14,886 nt of DNA from JANMGV01 sp037440405. GTDB lineage: Bacteria; Planctomycetota; Planctomycetia; Pirellulales; Pirellulaceae. Positions 1 through 7,790 of the stretch are shown here, piece by piece. The stretch spans positions 1 through 14,886 of the forward strand of contig JBBIUE010000105.1 of assembly GCA_037440405.1 (NCBI GenBank), in the 5' to 3' direction. Each line of letters opens with the position of its first letter. The first letter of the stretch is position 1. Made by a program: the position numbers and the translations under genes. The notes beneath the pieces are model-generated. The model was given only the letters and a program-made list of their open reading frames with translations, had not been told where the DNA came from and did not search any database.

Positions 1-1
1 G

Positions 2-2401
2 AATTTGGCTTCGTCGGCAAGGTGGCTGATGCTATTACAAAGGCTCGGCCCTCAAGTCGATGCAGGTGATACCATTCGAAGCCTCGAGTTCGTTCAGGCT
101 GGCGATTTGGAAACGATCATCCGGCTAGCGGAGGATAGTCGTTGGAACCAAGTCATCGGTCTGCTTGAACTTCTGGACGACGACCAGCGAAAGCAGTTGA
201 CGGAAGATATCAGTACAAATCGACTTTCGTACTTGCTAGCGAAAGCAATGGAGGATCAGCAGACGGACGTGGTTCCAAAGCTGGTTGGACTACTTTATTC
301 TCCAGATGCTGCGGCCTCCATGCGTCACCTTTGGATTCAAACCGGGGCAAAAGGATTATCCGTCGAGCATCTGCAGTATCAGGAAACAACGCGCGTTCGA
401 ATCTTGGAGCTTGAGTGGTCGGGCAAAATTGACGAGGCAGTTCAACTGGCTATTGCCGTCGGTGACAAGCCGATGGCGGATTTGGTGGCAGTACGCAATG
501 GTCACTGGAAGGCGCTCGGGGAACCCATGGGCTTGTTCAGCGAAGGTGGAAATATGCCAGTGGAGCTCAGCTCGCTCTCACTGGCGAGGCAATTGCTGCT
601 GCTCGAATTTTTAGGCAGGGAGAATGAGGCCAAGGAATTGGTCGAACGATTCAAAAAAACAGACTCGTCCGATCTGGTGGCCCTGAGCGAGGCCTTTGCT
701 GCTTCGGGACAATTTCGAGAAGCTGTTCAAGTGATTTCGAAACACGCTCCCGACGTAGCGATTCGCCTGTATCAATTATTGGGCGATTACAACCTTGCCT
801 TTGCTGTTCTCGGATTCGATCCCAACCCAGAAAGCGTTCAGGACTGGGTGAAGAGAAATGAAGCTATTGCGTCGGCGGAACCATCCTCTTCGCACATCTT
901 GATGAGCATTCATGCGGCGATGTTACTGCGGCAACTCGGTGCAGACAGCGATCCGGTCATCGAGGAATTGGTTCGATATGCGAACGCTGAACTTCCGCAA
1001 GACATTTCGAGATGGGAAATGTTGGTACGCGTTTGGCGCGTTTACGATCAAAGGGAGTGGATTGTCCAGCATCTTGGGAACCTTCTCGAGCGAAGCATCA
1101 ATCAAGAGTACCAAGAAGTTCTCTTGGAAACGTCGTCCGAACGATTGGGCCCGGTGACGCCGAGGATAGCTCGATGGCTTAAGCGACGACATCCCGAACG
1201 TTCTTGGTCAGAGATTCTCGCAGATTTAAGCGCACTTGAGAAATCTCGCTTGCCAGTCCGTTTGCAAGATCCAAAGGAATTTGAACGAATGTGCCGGGCA
1301 GCGCTGCAATCGCCATCAAATCGATTTGGAATTCGATTCTGGTCCGACGATGACGACGATTTCGATTTCGGCAGAGCGTCGCAAGTCGAGCTCCTAGCGC
1401 GATTGGCACAGAGAGTAGGACTTCACGATCTAGCCCAGCGGTTGCTTAACGAGAACAAAGCTTTTTCGCTGGCTTTTGTCGATATCCTCGCCGCGCGAGG
1501 AGATTTAGAAAGTGCGGAGACCATTCTCAAACATTTCCATACGGTTCAAGCACCGAGCAGAACCTGGATGAGCTTCCAGCGAGCAGAGTGGCTCAAGCAA
1601 ATGGGCCGTTATGAGGACGCAGAGAGGGTTTACGAATTTGGCTTGGCCATCCCCGCCAGCGACCTTCTTGACATACGGCAAATGCGCGAGCGCGGGCTCA
1701 ATAGTCCAGCTCGCATCATGGCAGAACATCTACTTCGTACGTCGCTCCCTGAGAATCAGGATTATCGAAGGGGTGATTCGATCAATGACATCGCTACAGA
1801 ATTGGCTGGTTTGATCGAAGAGAGCGATCCAGAGAAAGCGATACAACTCTATCGAATCGGAAGGTGGTACGCATCGAACTTTCCCCGTTCGATTTTCAAC
1901 GCGATCTTACACCAAGAATGCGAAGCATTATGCATGGCACGGTTGGCATTGGAGAACAATCATTGGGAATCGGCAAATAGCGCCTTTCAGAGGGCCTTTC
2001 AAATACGTCCTGCCAATATTGACGCCGCCATCCGATTGGTCCCCTTAGCGGACGATAAACTTGGTAAGGAATATGGTGACCGTTGGGTGAATCAGCATGT
2101 GGCGTTCCACAAAAATCACCTGGAACAATGGCCTAGAGACGCCATGTACCACAACAACTTGGCGTGGCTCCTTGTCAAAACAGGTCGCGAACTCGAGTCG
2201 GCACTCGAACATGCTCGTCTTGCCTGCGAATTACATCCCAACGAACCGACTTACATCGACACATTAGCCGAAGTCGAGTATGCAGTCGGCAATATTGATC
2301 GAGCTATTGAATGCTCGTTGGAGTGTATTGCTCTCAACGGTGACCACAAACACTACCGCGAACAATTAGCTCGCTTTGCATCCGCGAAGAATGGCCGATA
2401 G
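2..2401 (+). CDS. Large TPR/alpha-solenoid protein, 5'-truncated by the window edge
   Basis: The frame is open from the first complete codon to a TAG at 2399-2401, giving about 799 residues with no stop. The first possible start (TTG at 5) has no room for a ribosome-binding site, so the gene almost certainly begins outside the window. The protein is predicted to be almost all helical. Recognisable TPR-type helical pairs lie near residues 500-550 (AEWLKQMGRYEDAERVYEFG) and most clearly at 715-790, where YHNNLAWLLVKTGRELESAL is followed by DTLAEVEYAVGNIDRAIE. A short acidic patch (SDDDDDFDFG) lies near residues 444-453. TPR solenoids act as protein-protein scaffolds. No catalytic domain is visible in this part, so the partner and any N-terminal domain are unknown. 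The TPR call is firm; the biological role is not. Confidence 0.85.
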   Translation, partial: NLASSARWLMLLQRLGPQVDAGDTIRSLEFVQAGDLETIIRLAEDSRWNQVIGLLELLDDDQRKQLTEDISTNRLSYLLAKAMEDQQTDVVPKLVGLLYSPDAAASMRHLWIQTGAKGLSVEHLQYQETTRVRILELEWSGKIDEAVQLAIAVGDKPMADLVAVRNGHWKALGEPMGLFSEGGNMPVELSSLSLARQLLLLEFLGRENEAKELVERFKKTDSSDLVALSEAFAASGQFREAVQVISKHAPDVAIRLYQLLGDYNLAFAVLGFDPNPESVQDWVKRNEAIASAEPSSSHILMSIHAAMLLRQLGADSDPVIEELVRYANAELPQDISRWEMLVRVWRVYDQREWIVQHLGNLLERSINQEYQEVLLETSSERLGPVTPRIARWLKRRHPERSWSEILADLSALEKSRLPVRLQDPKEFERMCRAALQSPSNRFGIRFWSDDDDDFDFGRASQVELLARLAQRVGLHDLAQRLLNENKAFSLAFVDILAARGDLESAETILKHFHTVQAPSRTWMSFQRAEWLKQMGRYEDAERVYEFGLAIPASDLLDIRQMRERGLNSPARIMAEHLLRTSLPENQDYRRGDSINDIATELAGLIEESDPEKAIQLYRIGRWYASNFPRSIFNAILHQECEALCMARLALENNHWESANSAFQRAFQIRPANIDAAIRLVPLADDKLGKEYGDRWVNQHVAFHKNHLEQWPRDAMYHNNLAWLLVKTGRELESALEHARLACELHPNEPTYIDTLAEVEYAVGNIDRAIECSLECIALNGDHKHYREQLARFASAKNGR

Positions 2402-2433
2402 CGCAACTCGTGTTTGGGGATAGACGAACATGA

Positions 2434-2949
2434 GTTGAAGATATCGATGCCCGATATGTTCGCTGGGAACGAGAAGTTGATCCCTTGATCAAGCAGCGGG
2501 CTTCAATTGATCGTTTCGGATCTGCAGCTCGACTTTGCGAAGAGACGGCTGCGCCCCTTGCTGTGAAACTGTGCACAAGGAAGTTGTCGAGTAATCTTTG
2601 ATACCTTTGACGATGAACCTGAGGTTCTAAAGTGATTGGCAGAACAACATTTTGGGGCGGAAGTGTCCTAAGCACATTCGGCTAGCTGAAGACTCTCTAT
2701 CCATTTCCAACGATATTAACGAAATCGGAACGCTCGTTTCGGACACGAACACTGAGTTCATCGAGGAGAGAACACAAAGAATCGTTCGCGATGGCATTCT
2801 GTGATCGCCTCATCATCGCACGTCCCTCCAAGCCATCATTGCCATCATCTCTCGATTCGGAGATTCGGGCGACTCATTACGAATCACCAAGTTCTTCACG
2901 GACAAAGCACTAGCGATAGGTCGGAGAGCTGGGTGGACGGGCTAGATTG
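2434..2949 (+). pseudogene. Possible decayed coding region in an otherwise gene-free stretch
   Basis: About 508 bases between the TPR gene (ends 2401) and the convergent PLD-like gene (ends 2910) contain no intact gene. Four forward-strand open segments follow one another in different frames: 2434-2598 (begins VEDIDARYVRWEREVD), about 2588-2671 (FDTFDDEPEVLK, then TGA, then LAEQHFGAEVS), 2631-2801 (ends EFIEERTQRIVRDGIL) and roughly 2805-2949 (TSLQAIIAIISRFGDSGDS). Their residue composition looks coding-like: acidic and basic helices without the Ser/Arg-rich character of shadow frames. That fits a gene broken by frameshifts and stops. Open runs of about 55 codons also arise by chance, the family is not recognised, and the last segment overlaps the end of the PLD-like gene. 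This is a tentative reading; otherwise the stretch holds nothing I can identify. Confidence 0.27.
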
Positions 2950-3854
2950 GATGGCCGATCACCTAGGATCGCTTGTGAAACCGGCTGGGAACCTCCTGCG
3001 GTTCCTAATGCCGAGGTGGTGTATCCGATGACATTGGCGGAGCTGCCATATCCTGACGAACGATTCGACACTGTCGTACCGATGTAGGCGATGCTTCGCC
3101 GAAAGGCGCTCATGAAGGCCGTTTCGAAGGTATCGTATATTTGAATTTGCTGGCGAGCAACGACGATCTGATCATCGACCATTGGATTCAAACCGTCGAA
3201 GCTGCCGAAGATCACGGTGTGACCATCGATCAGCACGACACTGACTGGGCTGAGAGATTGATCGGTTATGATTGATGTTCGGACATTCGCGGCTGCCAAA
3301 TATTCGGCGACCGAACGATTCTGAGTCTGAGTGTTTCCGTCCAGCATGACGTATACCGGAACTCCTCGCTGGCTTACCTCCGCAAGTGCAACTGCCAAGG
3401 GTTCGGCGTACACGGACTGTGCCATATAGAGGACTTGTTTGTTGGCTCGGAGTATTTCTCCCGCGATCCTGCGGGTTGACTCCGATGACCGAATAGAGAA
3501 TGCGAGAGTTCTTCCATCATTTTGCTTTGAACTCGAAATCATGTTGGGAGGGTTCGAGGTCAGCGTCGTCGAGTTTGGTTGCGCGAGGTTTCCCCATTGC
3601 GTCTGCTGATATTGGTTTCCCCAAGACGAATTTGCGCTGGGGCTCGTTGATGGGAGTGAGTAAGCAGCAGTTTGGTAGCTTGGCAAGTTGTTTTGTCGGT
3701 AGCTGACCACCGCTTGGGCTTGCTCGGCCATTCGCGGTGCCTCGTTGGCGACTTGGTTCAGGAAATGGTAGAGGCTCAGCACAGTCGCGATGGCTCCTGC
3801 ACCTACCACTCCAAATCGCTGAGAGTCTCTTTTCTGTAGTCGACGCTGAGGCAT
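2910..3854 (-). CDS. Membrane-anchored phospholipase-D-like protein with degenerate HKD motif
   Basis: A 314-residue protein. The start at 3854 is an ATG preceded by CGGAG eight bases upstream. Residues 1-12 are basic, residues about 14-33 form one hydrophobic segment (FGVVGAGAIATVLSLYHFL), and residues 45-110 are a low-complexity Gln/Ser/Asn/Pro linker. Residues about 115-255 fold like one PLD/nuclease half-domain: STRRIAGEILRANKQVLYMA, then RGVPVYVMLDG, then VVLIDGHTVIFGSFDGLN. Members of this family (Nuc-type endonucleases, phospholipase D) use HxKxxxxD followed by GSxN. Here the spacing is exact, but His is Pro203, Lys is Ser205 and the final Asn is Asp220; only Asp210 and GSF remain. The C-terminal tail (260-314) is Ser/Gly-rich. 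I infer a non-catalytic, membrane-tethered binding protein. It lies 247 bases downstream of the isomerase gene on the same strand. Confidence 0.8.
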   Translation of the reverse strand: MPQRRLQKRDSQRFGVVGAGAIATVLSLYHFLNQVANEAPRMAEQAQAVVSYRQNNLPSYQTAAYSLPSTSPSANSSWGNQYQQTQWGNLAQPNSTTLTSNPPNMISSSKQNDGRTLAFSIRSSESTRRIAGEILRANKQVLYMAQSVYAEPLAVALAEVSQRGVPVYVMLDGNTQTQNRSVAEYLAAANVRTSIITDQSLSPVSVVLIDGHTVIFGSFDGLNPMVDDQIVVARQQIQIYDTFETAFMSAFRRSIAYIGTTVSNRSSGYGSSANVIGYTTSALGTAGGSQPVSQAILGDRPSNLARPPSSPTYR

Positions 3855-3988
3855 TGCTAAACTCCGCTAGCGAGTATCTCCTCATACCCCCTAAGTTACG
3901 ATCCCGCAATTTTGGGAGGATAGGAAAAAATCGGTTATCGTGTGAAGAGCAAACACACAACTTTTTGCAGAAGTTAGCTTTCAATGAA

Positions 3989-4021
3989 CGTTGGCGATCG
4001 ACAGATACGAATCTGCCAACG
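3989..4021. repeat. Imperfect hairpin between the isomerase-like and PLD-like genes
   Basis: CGTTGG at 3989-3994 and CAGAT at 4002-4006 pair with ATCTG at 4011-4015 and CCAACG at 4016-4021. This gives an 11-bp stem with a 4-base loop and a 7-base bulge on the left arm. It lies 80 to 110 bases past the stop codon of the minus-strand isomerase gene. It could be a terminator-like or processing structure in that transcript, but no T-tract follows in the minus direction, so a classical intrinsic terminator is unlikely. The rest of 3855-4101 shows nothing identifiable. Confidence 0.3.
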
Positions 4022-4101
4022 ATCACCCGCTGTTTGAGCAAGGGACCAGCGTCTCGTCCATCGCTAGCATGTCGGATTGGTCAATATTCACATCCCTTCA
4101 A

Positions 4102-4947
4102 CTAAGGTTGAACCTTGGCTAAAGCATTCCGAGCGACATCGACGCATAAGCGGATATCTTGAATGGGGTCTTGCGGATTCTCTTCATATTCAAGGGAAAA
4201 AGCGCCGTTTTCAGGAAAATTGACGTCGTAGAGTGCGGCGACGACGGCGGGAACGTCCAGGTGCCCCTGCCCCAGGATCACGCCTTTGGTGACATCTTTT
4301 TTCTCTGCAAAGTCTTTTAAGTGAATCCCGTAGAGCCTACCCCTAAGCGCTCGTATGACGTTTGGACCATCTTCGCCGGAACGGATATAGTGGCCAAGAT
4401 CAGCACACGCTCCGATGCGAATGTCCCATTTTTCGATAGCTTGGAGAACATCCGCTACTCGGTTATAGCGATGTGTTGGCCCGTGATTGTGGATTCCGAT
4501 GCGAATATCAAATTCCTGGACGAGGTCATTCAGGTTTTCGAACGATTCGGGATCTGGATCGGCGGAAATTTGTGGAATACCGAGCTTTTTCGCAAATTCA
4601 AACGTCCGTCGATTGGCGGCAAAATCTCTACCAAAGTGGTTGACGCCATGAGCTGAAATCGACAGACCAAGTTTTGTGACTTCCTCTCGAATCTGCTCGA
4701 TTTGCTCATCGCTGGAGTCGATGGGAAGCATGCCACTGTAGAATTCCACTTGCTCGAATCCGAGTTCTGCGGAAAACTTCAGCGCTCTTTCGACTGGAAA
4801 ACCACGCAGCGAATAGAGCTGTACTCCCAGTTTCAGTGGTATTCTCCCCGGTGCACCATACGACCATCGATTCCAGGCTCCAGCAGAGGCCAGAGCCGAA
4901 GCAGCAGCCGATGTTGCGAGAAAACGCCGACGATTGAATTCGAACAT
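4102..4947 (-). CDS. Tat-exported sugar phosphate isomerase/epimerase (AP endonuclease 2-like TIM barrel)
   Basis: A 281-residue protein of the xylose-isomerase-like TIM-barrel superfamily (PF01261 type) and of normal length. The N-terminus is a twin-arginine signal: NRRRFLATSAAASALASAGA at residues 5-24, predicting export in the folded state. Metal- and substrate-binding elements follow in order: VEFYSG (Glu68), GIHNHGP (His153, His155), ADLGHY (Asp183, His186), GIHLKDF (His209) and SLEYEEN (Glu253). The usual set of ligands therefore looks intact, implying a divalent-metal-dependent isomerase or epimerase acting on a sugar outside the cytoplasm; the substrate cannot be told from sequence. 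The ATG at 4947 fits the Tat signal and has a modest AAAGG upstream. The neighbouring Gfo/Idh/MocA-type gene is divergent, a pairing common in planctomycete carbohydrate loci. Confidence 0.9.
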   Translation of the reverse strand: MFEFNRRRFLATSAAASALASAGAWNRWSYGAPGRIPLKLGVQLYSLRGFPVERALKFSAELGFEQVEFYSGMLPIDSSDEQIEQIREEVTKLGLSISAHGVNHFGRDFAANRRTFEFAKKLGIPQISADPDPESFENLNDLVQEFDIRIGIHNHGPTHRYNRVADVLQAIEKWDIRIGACADLGHYIRSGEDGPNVIRALRGRLYGIHLKDFAEKKDVTKGVILGQGHLDVPAVVAALYDVNFPENGAFSLEYEENPQDPIQDIRLCVDVARNALAKVQP

Positions 4948-5141
4948 GGATTAGACCTTTATGTAGGACCGTGAGCGAAGGGAGTCATAGCAACCTCAAT
5001 GGATTGTAGTCCAAATCTGCGCCATAATGGAGCGGAGTGGGAGTGGATGGTAAATGAATGTCGGCAATGTTGCGCTGCAACTCAAGACCTTCAACGCTCT
5101 GACCGTTTTGTTTGTCGAGTTCTTTAGAAGCGATCAAGTCT

Positions 5142-6158
5142 ATGCGATTGCGAATCGGGTTGGTTGGACAGGGCAAAGATTGGGGCCACCGTTACCATCC
5201 TTCCCTACGATTGATGCAGGATCGTTTTGACATTCGATACGTTTACCACGCTGTCTCTGTTCTCGCCGATTCCATTGCTCGAGATTTCCGTGCGCAGAGG
5301 ATGGACGGATTTCGAGAGATGATCGCTCGGCCCGAGCTCGATGCCATCTTCTTTCTCGAGTCCGACTGGTATGGAATTGGACCGATCTTAGCTGCCTGTG
5401 ATTTTGGCAAGGCCGTTTTCTGCGGGACCGATGTCGATTTTGATCCGGTTCAGGTGGCCCGAGTGAAAGAACAAGTCGATCGCGCGGGAATTTCATTCAT
5501 GGCAGAGCTATCTCGTCGATTCGCTCCTGCAACGATCCGGCTCAAAGAACTGATTGCGACCAAACTTGGGCGTCCGAATCTACTGTTCTGTCATCGACGG
5601 TTGTCGCAAGAAGGAAATCATTCGAACCGATGCCGTCGCGCACTTTCTGCCATCGCCGATCGAGAACTGATCGACTTGGTCGACTGGTGCCGCTACTTAG
5701 TTGGCTCGGATCCGGATTGGATTCAAGCAATTGGTCACCCTTCCAACAGCGAAACAAAGGGATTCGATTACCAAGTACTCAGTCTCGGATTCTGTGATCA
5801 GTTGACGGGCCCCTCCGTGTTGGCGCAGATTAGTTGTGGCATGTATATCCCAGCTACCTGGCCGGAAGCAATCACATTTCGTCCACCTGCCGCCATCCAG
5901 GTCTGTTGTGAACGCGGAATTGCCTTCGTGGATATGCCGAGCACTTTGGTGTGGTTTGACAACGCTGGAAGGCATCAAGAGTCTTTAGATCAAGAGCTGT
6001 CGATTGGCCAGCAGCAATTCACTCAGTTTCACCGATCGACAACTTCATTGGTGCGGCAGATGGCTGGACTCGACGACTATTGCGCTGCTGTCCGTTGCCT
6101 CGAAGCGGCCCGGAAAAGCATGACGCAGGGGGGCAGATTTTCCCTCCGGCAAAACTGA
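5142..6158 (+). CDS. Gfo/Idh/MocA-family oxidoreductase-like protein lacking the usual catalytic residues
   Basis: About 338 residues from an ATG at 5142; the frame is open back to a TTG at 5112 (348 residues). I prefer 5142 because MRLRIGLVGQG opens directly on the first Rossmann strand and no ribosome-binding site precedes the TTG. Residues 1-110 match the NAD(P)-binding domain of the Gfo/Idh/MocA family: GLVGQGKDWGHRYHP, then ARPELDAIFF, then DFGKAVFCGTD. The strand that normally carries the catalytic Lys of the EKP motif reads CGTD, so Lys is Thr96. The later GxxxDxxxHxxDxxRxLxG block reads ELIDLVDWCRYLVG, with Asp178 where His is expected. The fold seems kept but hydride transfer in the normal way is doubtful. 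The C-terminal beta-sheet domain is present to about residue 330. The gene is divergent from the Tat-exported isomerase, so a role in the same sugar pathway is an inference. Confidence 0.82.
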   Translation: MRLRIGLVGQGKDWGHRYHPSLRLMQDRFDIRYVYHAVSVLADSIARDFRAQRMDGFREMIARPELDAIFFLESDWYGIGPILAACDFGKAVFCGTDVDFDPVQVARVKEQVDRAGISFMAELSRRFAPATIRLKELIATKLGRPNLLFCHRRLSQEGNHSNRCRRALSAIADRELIDLVDWCRYLVGSDPDWIQAIGHPSNSETKGFDYQVLSLGFCDQLTGPSVLAQISCGMYIPATWPEAITFRPPAAIQVCCERGIAFVDMPSTLVWFDNAGRHQESLDQELSIGQQQFTQFHRSTTSLVRQMAGLDDYCAAVRCLEAARKSMTQGGRFSLRQN

Positions 6159-6256
6159 ACAAGCGATTGCGAATCTGAGCCGGATCGCTACATTACATTT
6201 CTCCCACACTTGTTGGATTCGTTGGCTTCCTTCGCGTCCATGCTTCAGAACGAACA

Positions 6257-6284
6257 TTGAGTTTAGGACGTTGGAGCCTGTAAC
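6257..6284 (+). promoter_or_regulatory. Candidate sigma-70-like promoter for the DUF2780-like gene
   Basis: TTGAGT at 6257-6262 and TGTAAC at 6279-6284 are separated by 16 bases. Each box matches four of six positions of the TTGACA/TATAAT consensus. It lies about 40 bases upstream of the ribosome-binding site of the following gene, in the 164-base gap after the Gfo/Idh-like gene. Matches of this quality occur often by chance, so this is weak. Confidence 0.2.
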
Positions 6285-6322
6285 CGACTTCGATTTGTTA
6301 ATTGAGCTGTAAAGGAAAGATG

Positions 6323-6724
6323 ATGGACTTAGCGAAGATCGTAGCAGAACAACTTGGAGTCGATGAAAACCAGGCGAAGGCTGGCCTTGGGCTGATATTT
6401 CAGCTTGTTCAACAAAAGACATCGAGCGAGGAATTTGAACAAATCAATAGTTCCGCGCCGGAAGTAACCGATTTTGTTAAATTCGCTGAAGCGAATGTTG
6501 ACACTTCATCGGGTGGACTCATGGATTTGGTGGGGTCGCTTGCCTCCAAATTGACTGGGAGTGGTGGGCTTAGCGACCTCGCCTCGCTCGCAAGTTCGTT
6601 CAATAAGCTCGGCTTGAAGCCGGAAATGTTGTTGCAATTTGTTCCGGTCATTTTGAAGTTCTTCGAATCGAAGGGCGGCGTCGCGGTTGTTGAGATTCTA
6701 AAGAAGGTCTTAGCATCCAAGTAA
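6323..6724 (+). CDS. Small DUF2780-like (VcgC/VcgE) protein
   Basis: A 133-residue protein. The frame reaches back to a TTG at 6302, but AAAGGA at 6311-6316 sits six bases before the ATG at 6323 (another ATG is at 6320), so I take MDLAKIVAEQLGV as the start. The layout resembles DUF2780: an N-terminal helix with LGVDENQAKAGLGLIF, then KTSSEEFEQINSSAPEV, a Gly/Ser-rich centre (TSSGGLMDLVGSLASKLTGS), and a C-terminal GLKPEMLLQFVPVILKFFES followed by KGGVAVVEILKKVL. I recognise this by pattern from memory of the family. Its function is not established. No clear signal peptide is seen. It is followed after 84 bases by the zinc-ribbon gene on the same strand, so the two could be cotranscribed. Confidence 0.82.
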   Translation: MDLAKIVAEQLGVDENQAKAGLGLIFQLVQQKTSSEEFEQINSSAPEVTDFVKFAEANVDTSSGGLMDLVGSLASKLTGSGGLSDLASLASSFNKLGLKPEMLLQFVPVILKFFESKGGVAVVEILKKVLASK

Positions 6725-6808
6725 TCGAGTTTCCATGGCGTGACCGGAAATTCTCCTTGACCCGCGTTTGAGCAAAGATATCCGCATCGTTTCAAAATGG
6801 AGCAGCGA

Positions 6809-7528
6809 ATGAGTGACGAAGTTCAGCGAATGAGACACCTGCATTCGCTGCTCAAGCAGAAAGCGGAAGTGGAAGCTCATTTGGAACGCGGTCCGAGGTT
6901 GTTGAAGCAGTTGTCAGCCCAAATCGATTTGGCTCGCAAGGCTCTTTCCGATGCCAAAGAGGAAGTGTTACAAAAGAAAATCGAGGCAGATAGGAAGCAA
7001 CTACAACTTCGCGAGCGGGAGGGCAAACTGCTCCATCATCAGGCTCAGTTGAATGCTGCGAAATCGAATCGTGAGTTTCAAATCATGAAGGACCAGATCG
7101 CAGCGGATCATCAAGCGAACAGCGTTTTATCAGATGAGATTCTTGAGTTGCTCGAAGCGATTGACGGCCTCGGCTCTCTTGTGAAAGAAAGAGCTACCAA
7201 GCTGAATGAATTAGAGAATGAGCTCGCGAGAACTGAGAAATCGGTAGCCGAGAAGAAGCTCGCCCTTTCCGAGAACCGAACAAGGCTCGAAATGGACATT
7301 CATGACGCGATTGAAGGATTTTTAGGTGAAGTTAAGGCGAACCTCAAGAGACTGATTTCGGCTCGTGGCGAAGAATCACTTGCGGAGCTCAATGGGACCT
7401 CCTGTGGAGGGTGCAATACCCAATTGACGGCTCAAGTCCGCGACCGCATCGACATGAATCATGCCATGACGTGCCCAAGTTGCGGTAGGTTGGTCTACAA
7501 ACCAGAAAGCCTGAATCCCTTCGCTTGA
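6809..7528 (+). CDS. Coiled-coil protein with C-terminal C4 zinc ribbon (PF02591 type)
   Basis: A 239-residue protein. Residues about 5-175 form a long, highly charged coiled coil rich in Leu heptads (for example ERATKLNELENELARTEKSV). The C-terminus is a four-cysteine zinc ribbon: SCGGC and CPSCGRLVY supply Cys199, Cys202, Cys222 and Cys225. This is the architecture of the widespread bacterial family annotated as 'C4-type zinc ribbon domain' (zf-RING_7), whose members usually have about 240 residues and are proposed to bind nucleic acid or protein partners; the exact role is unsettled. The frame also has an ATG at 6797, but GGAG at 6799-6802 stands six bases before the ATG at 6809, so 6809 is the better start. 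The protein looks complete and all four zinc ligands are intact. Confidence 0.92.
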   Translation: MSDEVQRMRHLHSLLKQKAEVEAHLERGPRLLKQLSAQIDLARKALSDAKEEVLQKKIEADRKQLQLREREGKLLHHQAQLNAAKSNREFQIMKDQIAADHQANSVLSDEILELLEAIDGLGSLVKERATKLNELENELARTEKSVAEKKLALSENRTRLEMDIHDAIEGFLGEVKANLKRLISARGEESLAELNGTSCGGCNTQLTAQVRDRIDMNHAMTCPSCGRLVYKPESLNPFA

Positions 7529-7559
7529 TATCGTGCAAATGCATCCATTCTGGGATTCA

Positions 7560-7576
7560 AAGTGCAGATTGCACTT
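7560..7576. repeat. Perfect inverted repeat just after the zinc-ribbon gene
   Basis: AAGTGCA (7560-7566) and TGCACTT (7570-7576) are perfect reverse complements separated by GAT. The 7-bp hairpin begins 31 bases after the zinc-ribbon stop codon. It could act as a 3' stem or a weak terminator, but it is followed by GGCC, not a T-run, so intrinsic termination is not well supported. It might instead be a protein-binding site. Confidence 0.35.
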
Positions 7577-7684
7577 GGCCTGAAGAATCGGTCGGTATCT
7601 TCAAAAATGAGCGGTCGGGCAACGAACACTTGCTCGAATCTTGATTTTTGACTCTGGCTAGGGATAGTTCCTACTCAATTGCTT

Positions 7685-7706
7685 TGTTCATGAGCAGTGA
7701 TGAACA
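7685..7706. repeat. Inverted repeat upstream of the interrupted membrane gene
   Basis: TGTTCAT (7685-7691) and ATGAACA (7700-7706) form a perfect 7-bp inverted repeat around an 8-base centre. The dyad lies about 85 bases before the ATG at 7791, a reasonable place for an operator or a 5'-leader stem. No convincing -35/-10 pair could be assigned next to it. The remainder of 7529-7790 shows nothing else I can identify. Confidence 0.3.
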
Positions 7707-7790
7707 CTCGCTGTGGTTTGACCACTTGCGTTCGCCGTCTCTCTCCAGACTCCAGCAACCTTTGGTCCTATCCTAGTCCATGGAGTTCTT

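Noticed and set aside
2334..2675. Minus-strand ORF of 113 codons near the end of the TPR gene
   Set aside because: Ser/Arg-rich composition, overlaps the TPR gene end, no ribosome-binding site; best seen as a shadow of former or present forward coding.
2801..3031. Plus-strand ORF of 76 codons
   Set aside because: His/Ser-rich, overlaps the C-terminus of the PLD-like gene on the other strand, and has no start signal.
3517..4041. Minus-strand ORF of 174 codons overlapping the PLD-like gene
   Set aside because: It is out of frame with the PLD-like gene, has Cys/Arg/Ser-rich shadow composition, and covers the well-supported start and ribosome-binding site of that gene.
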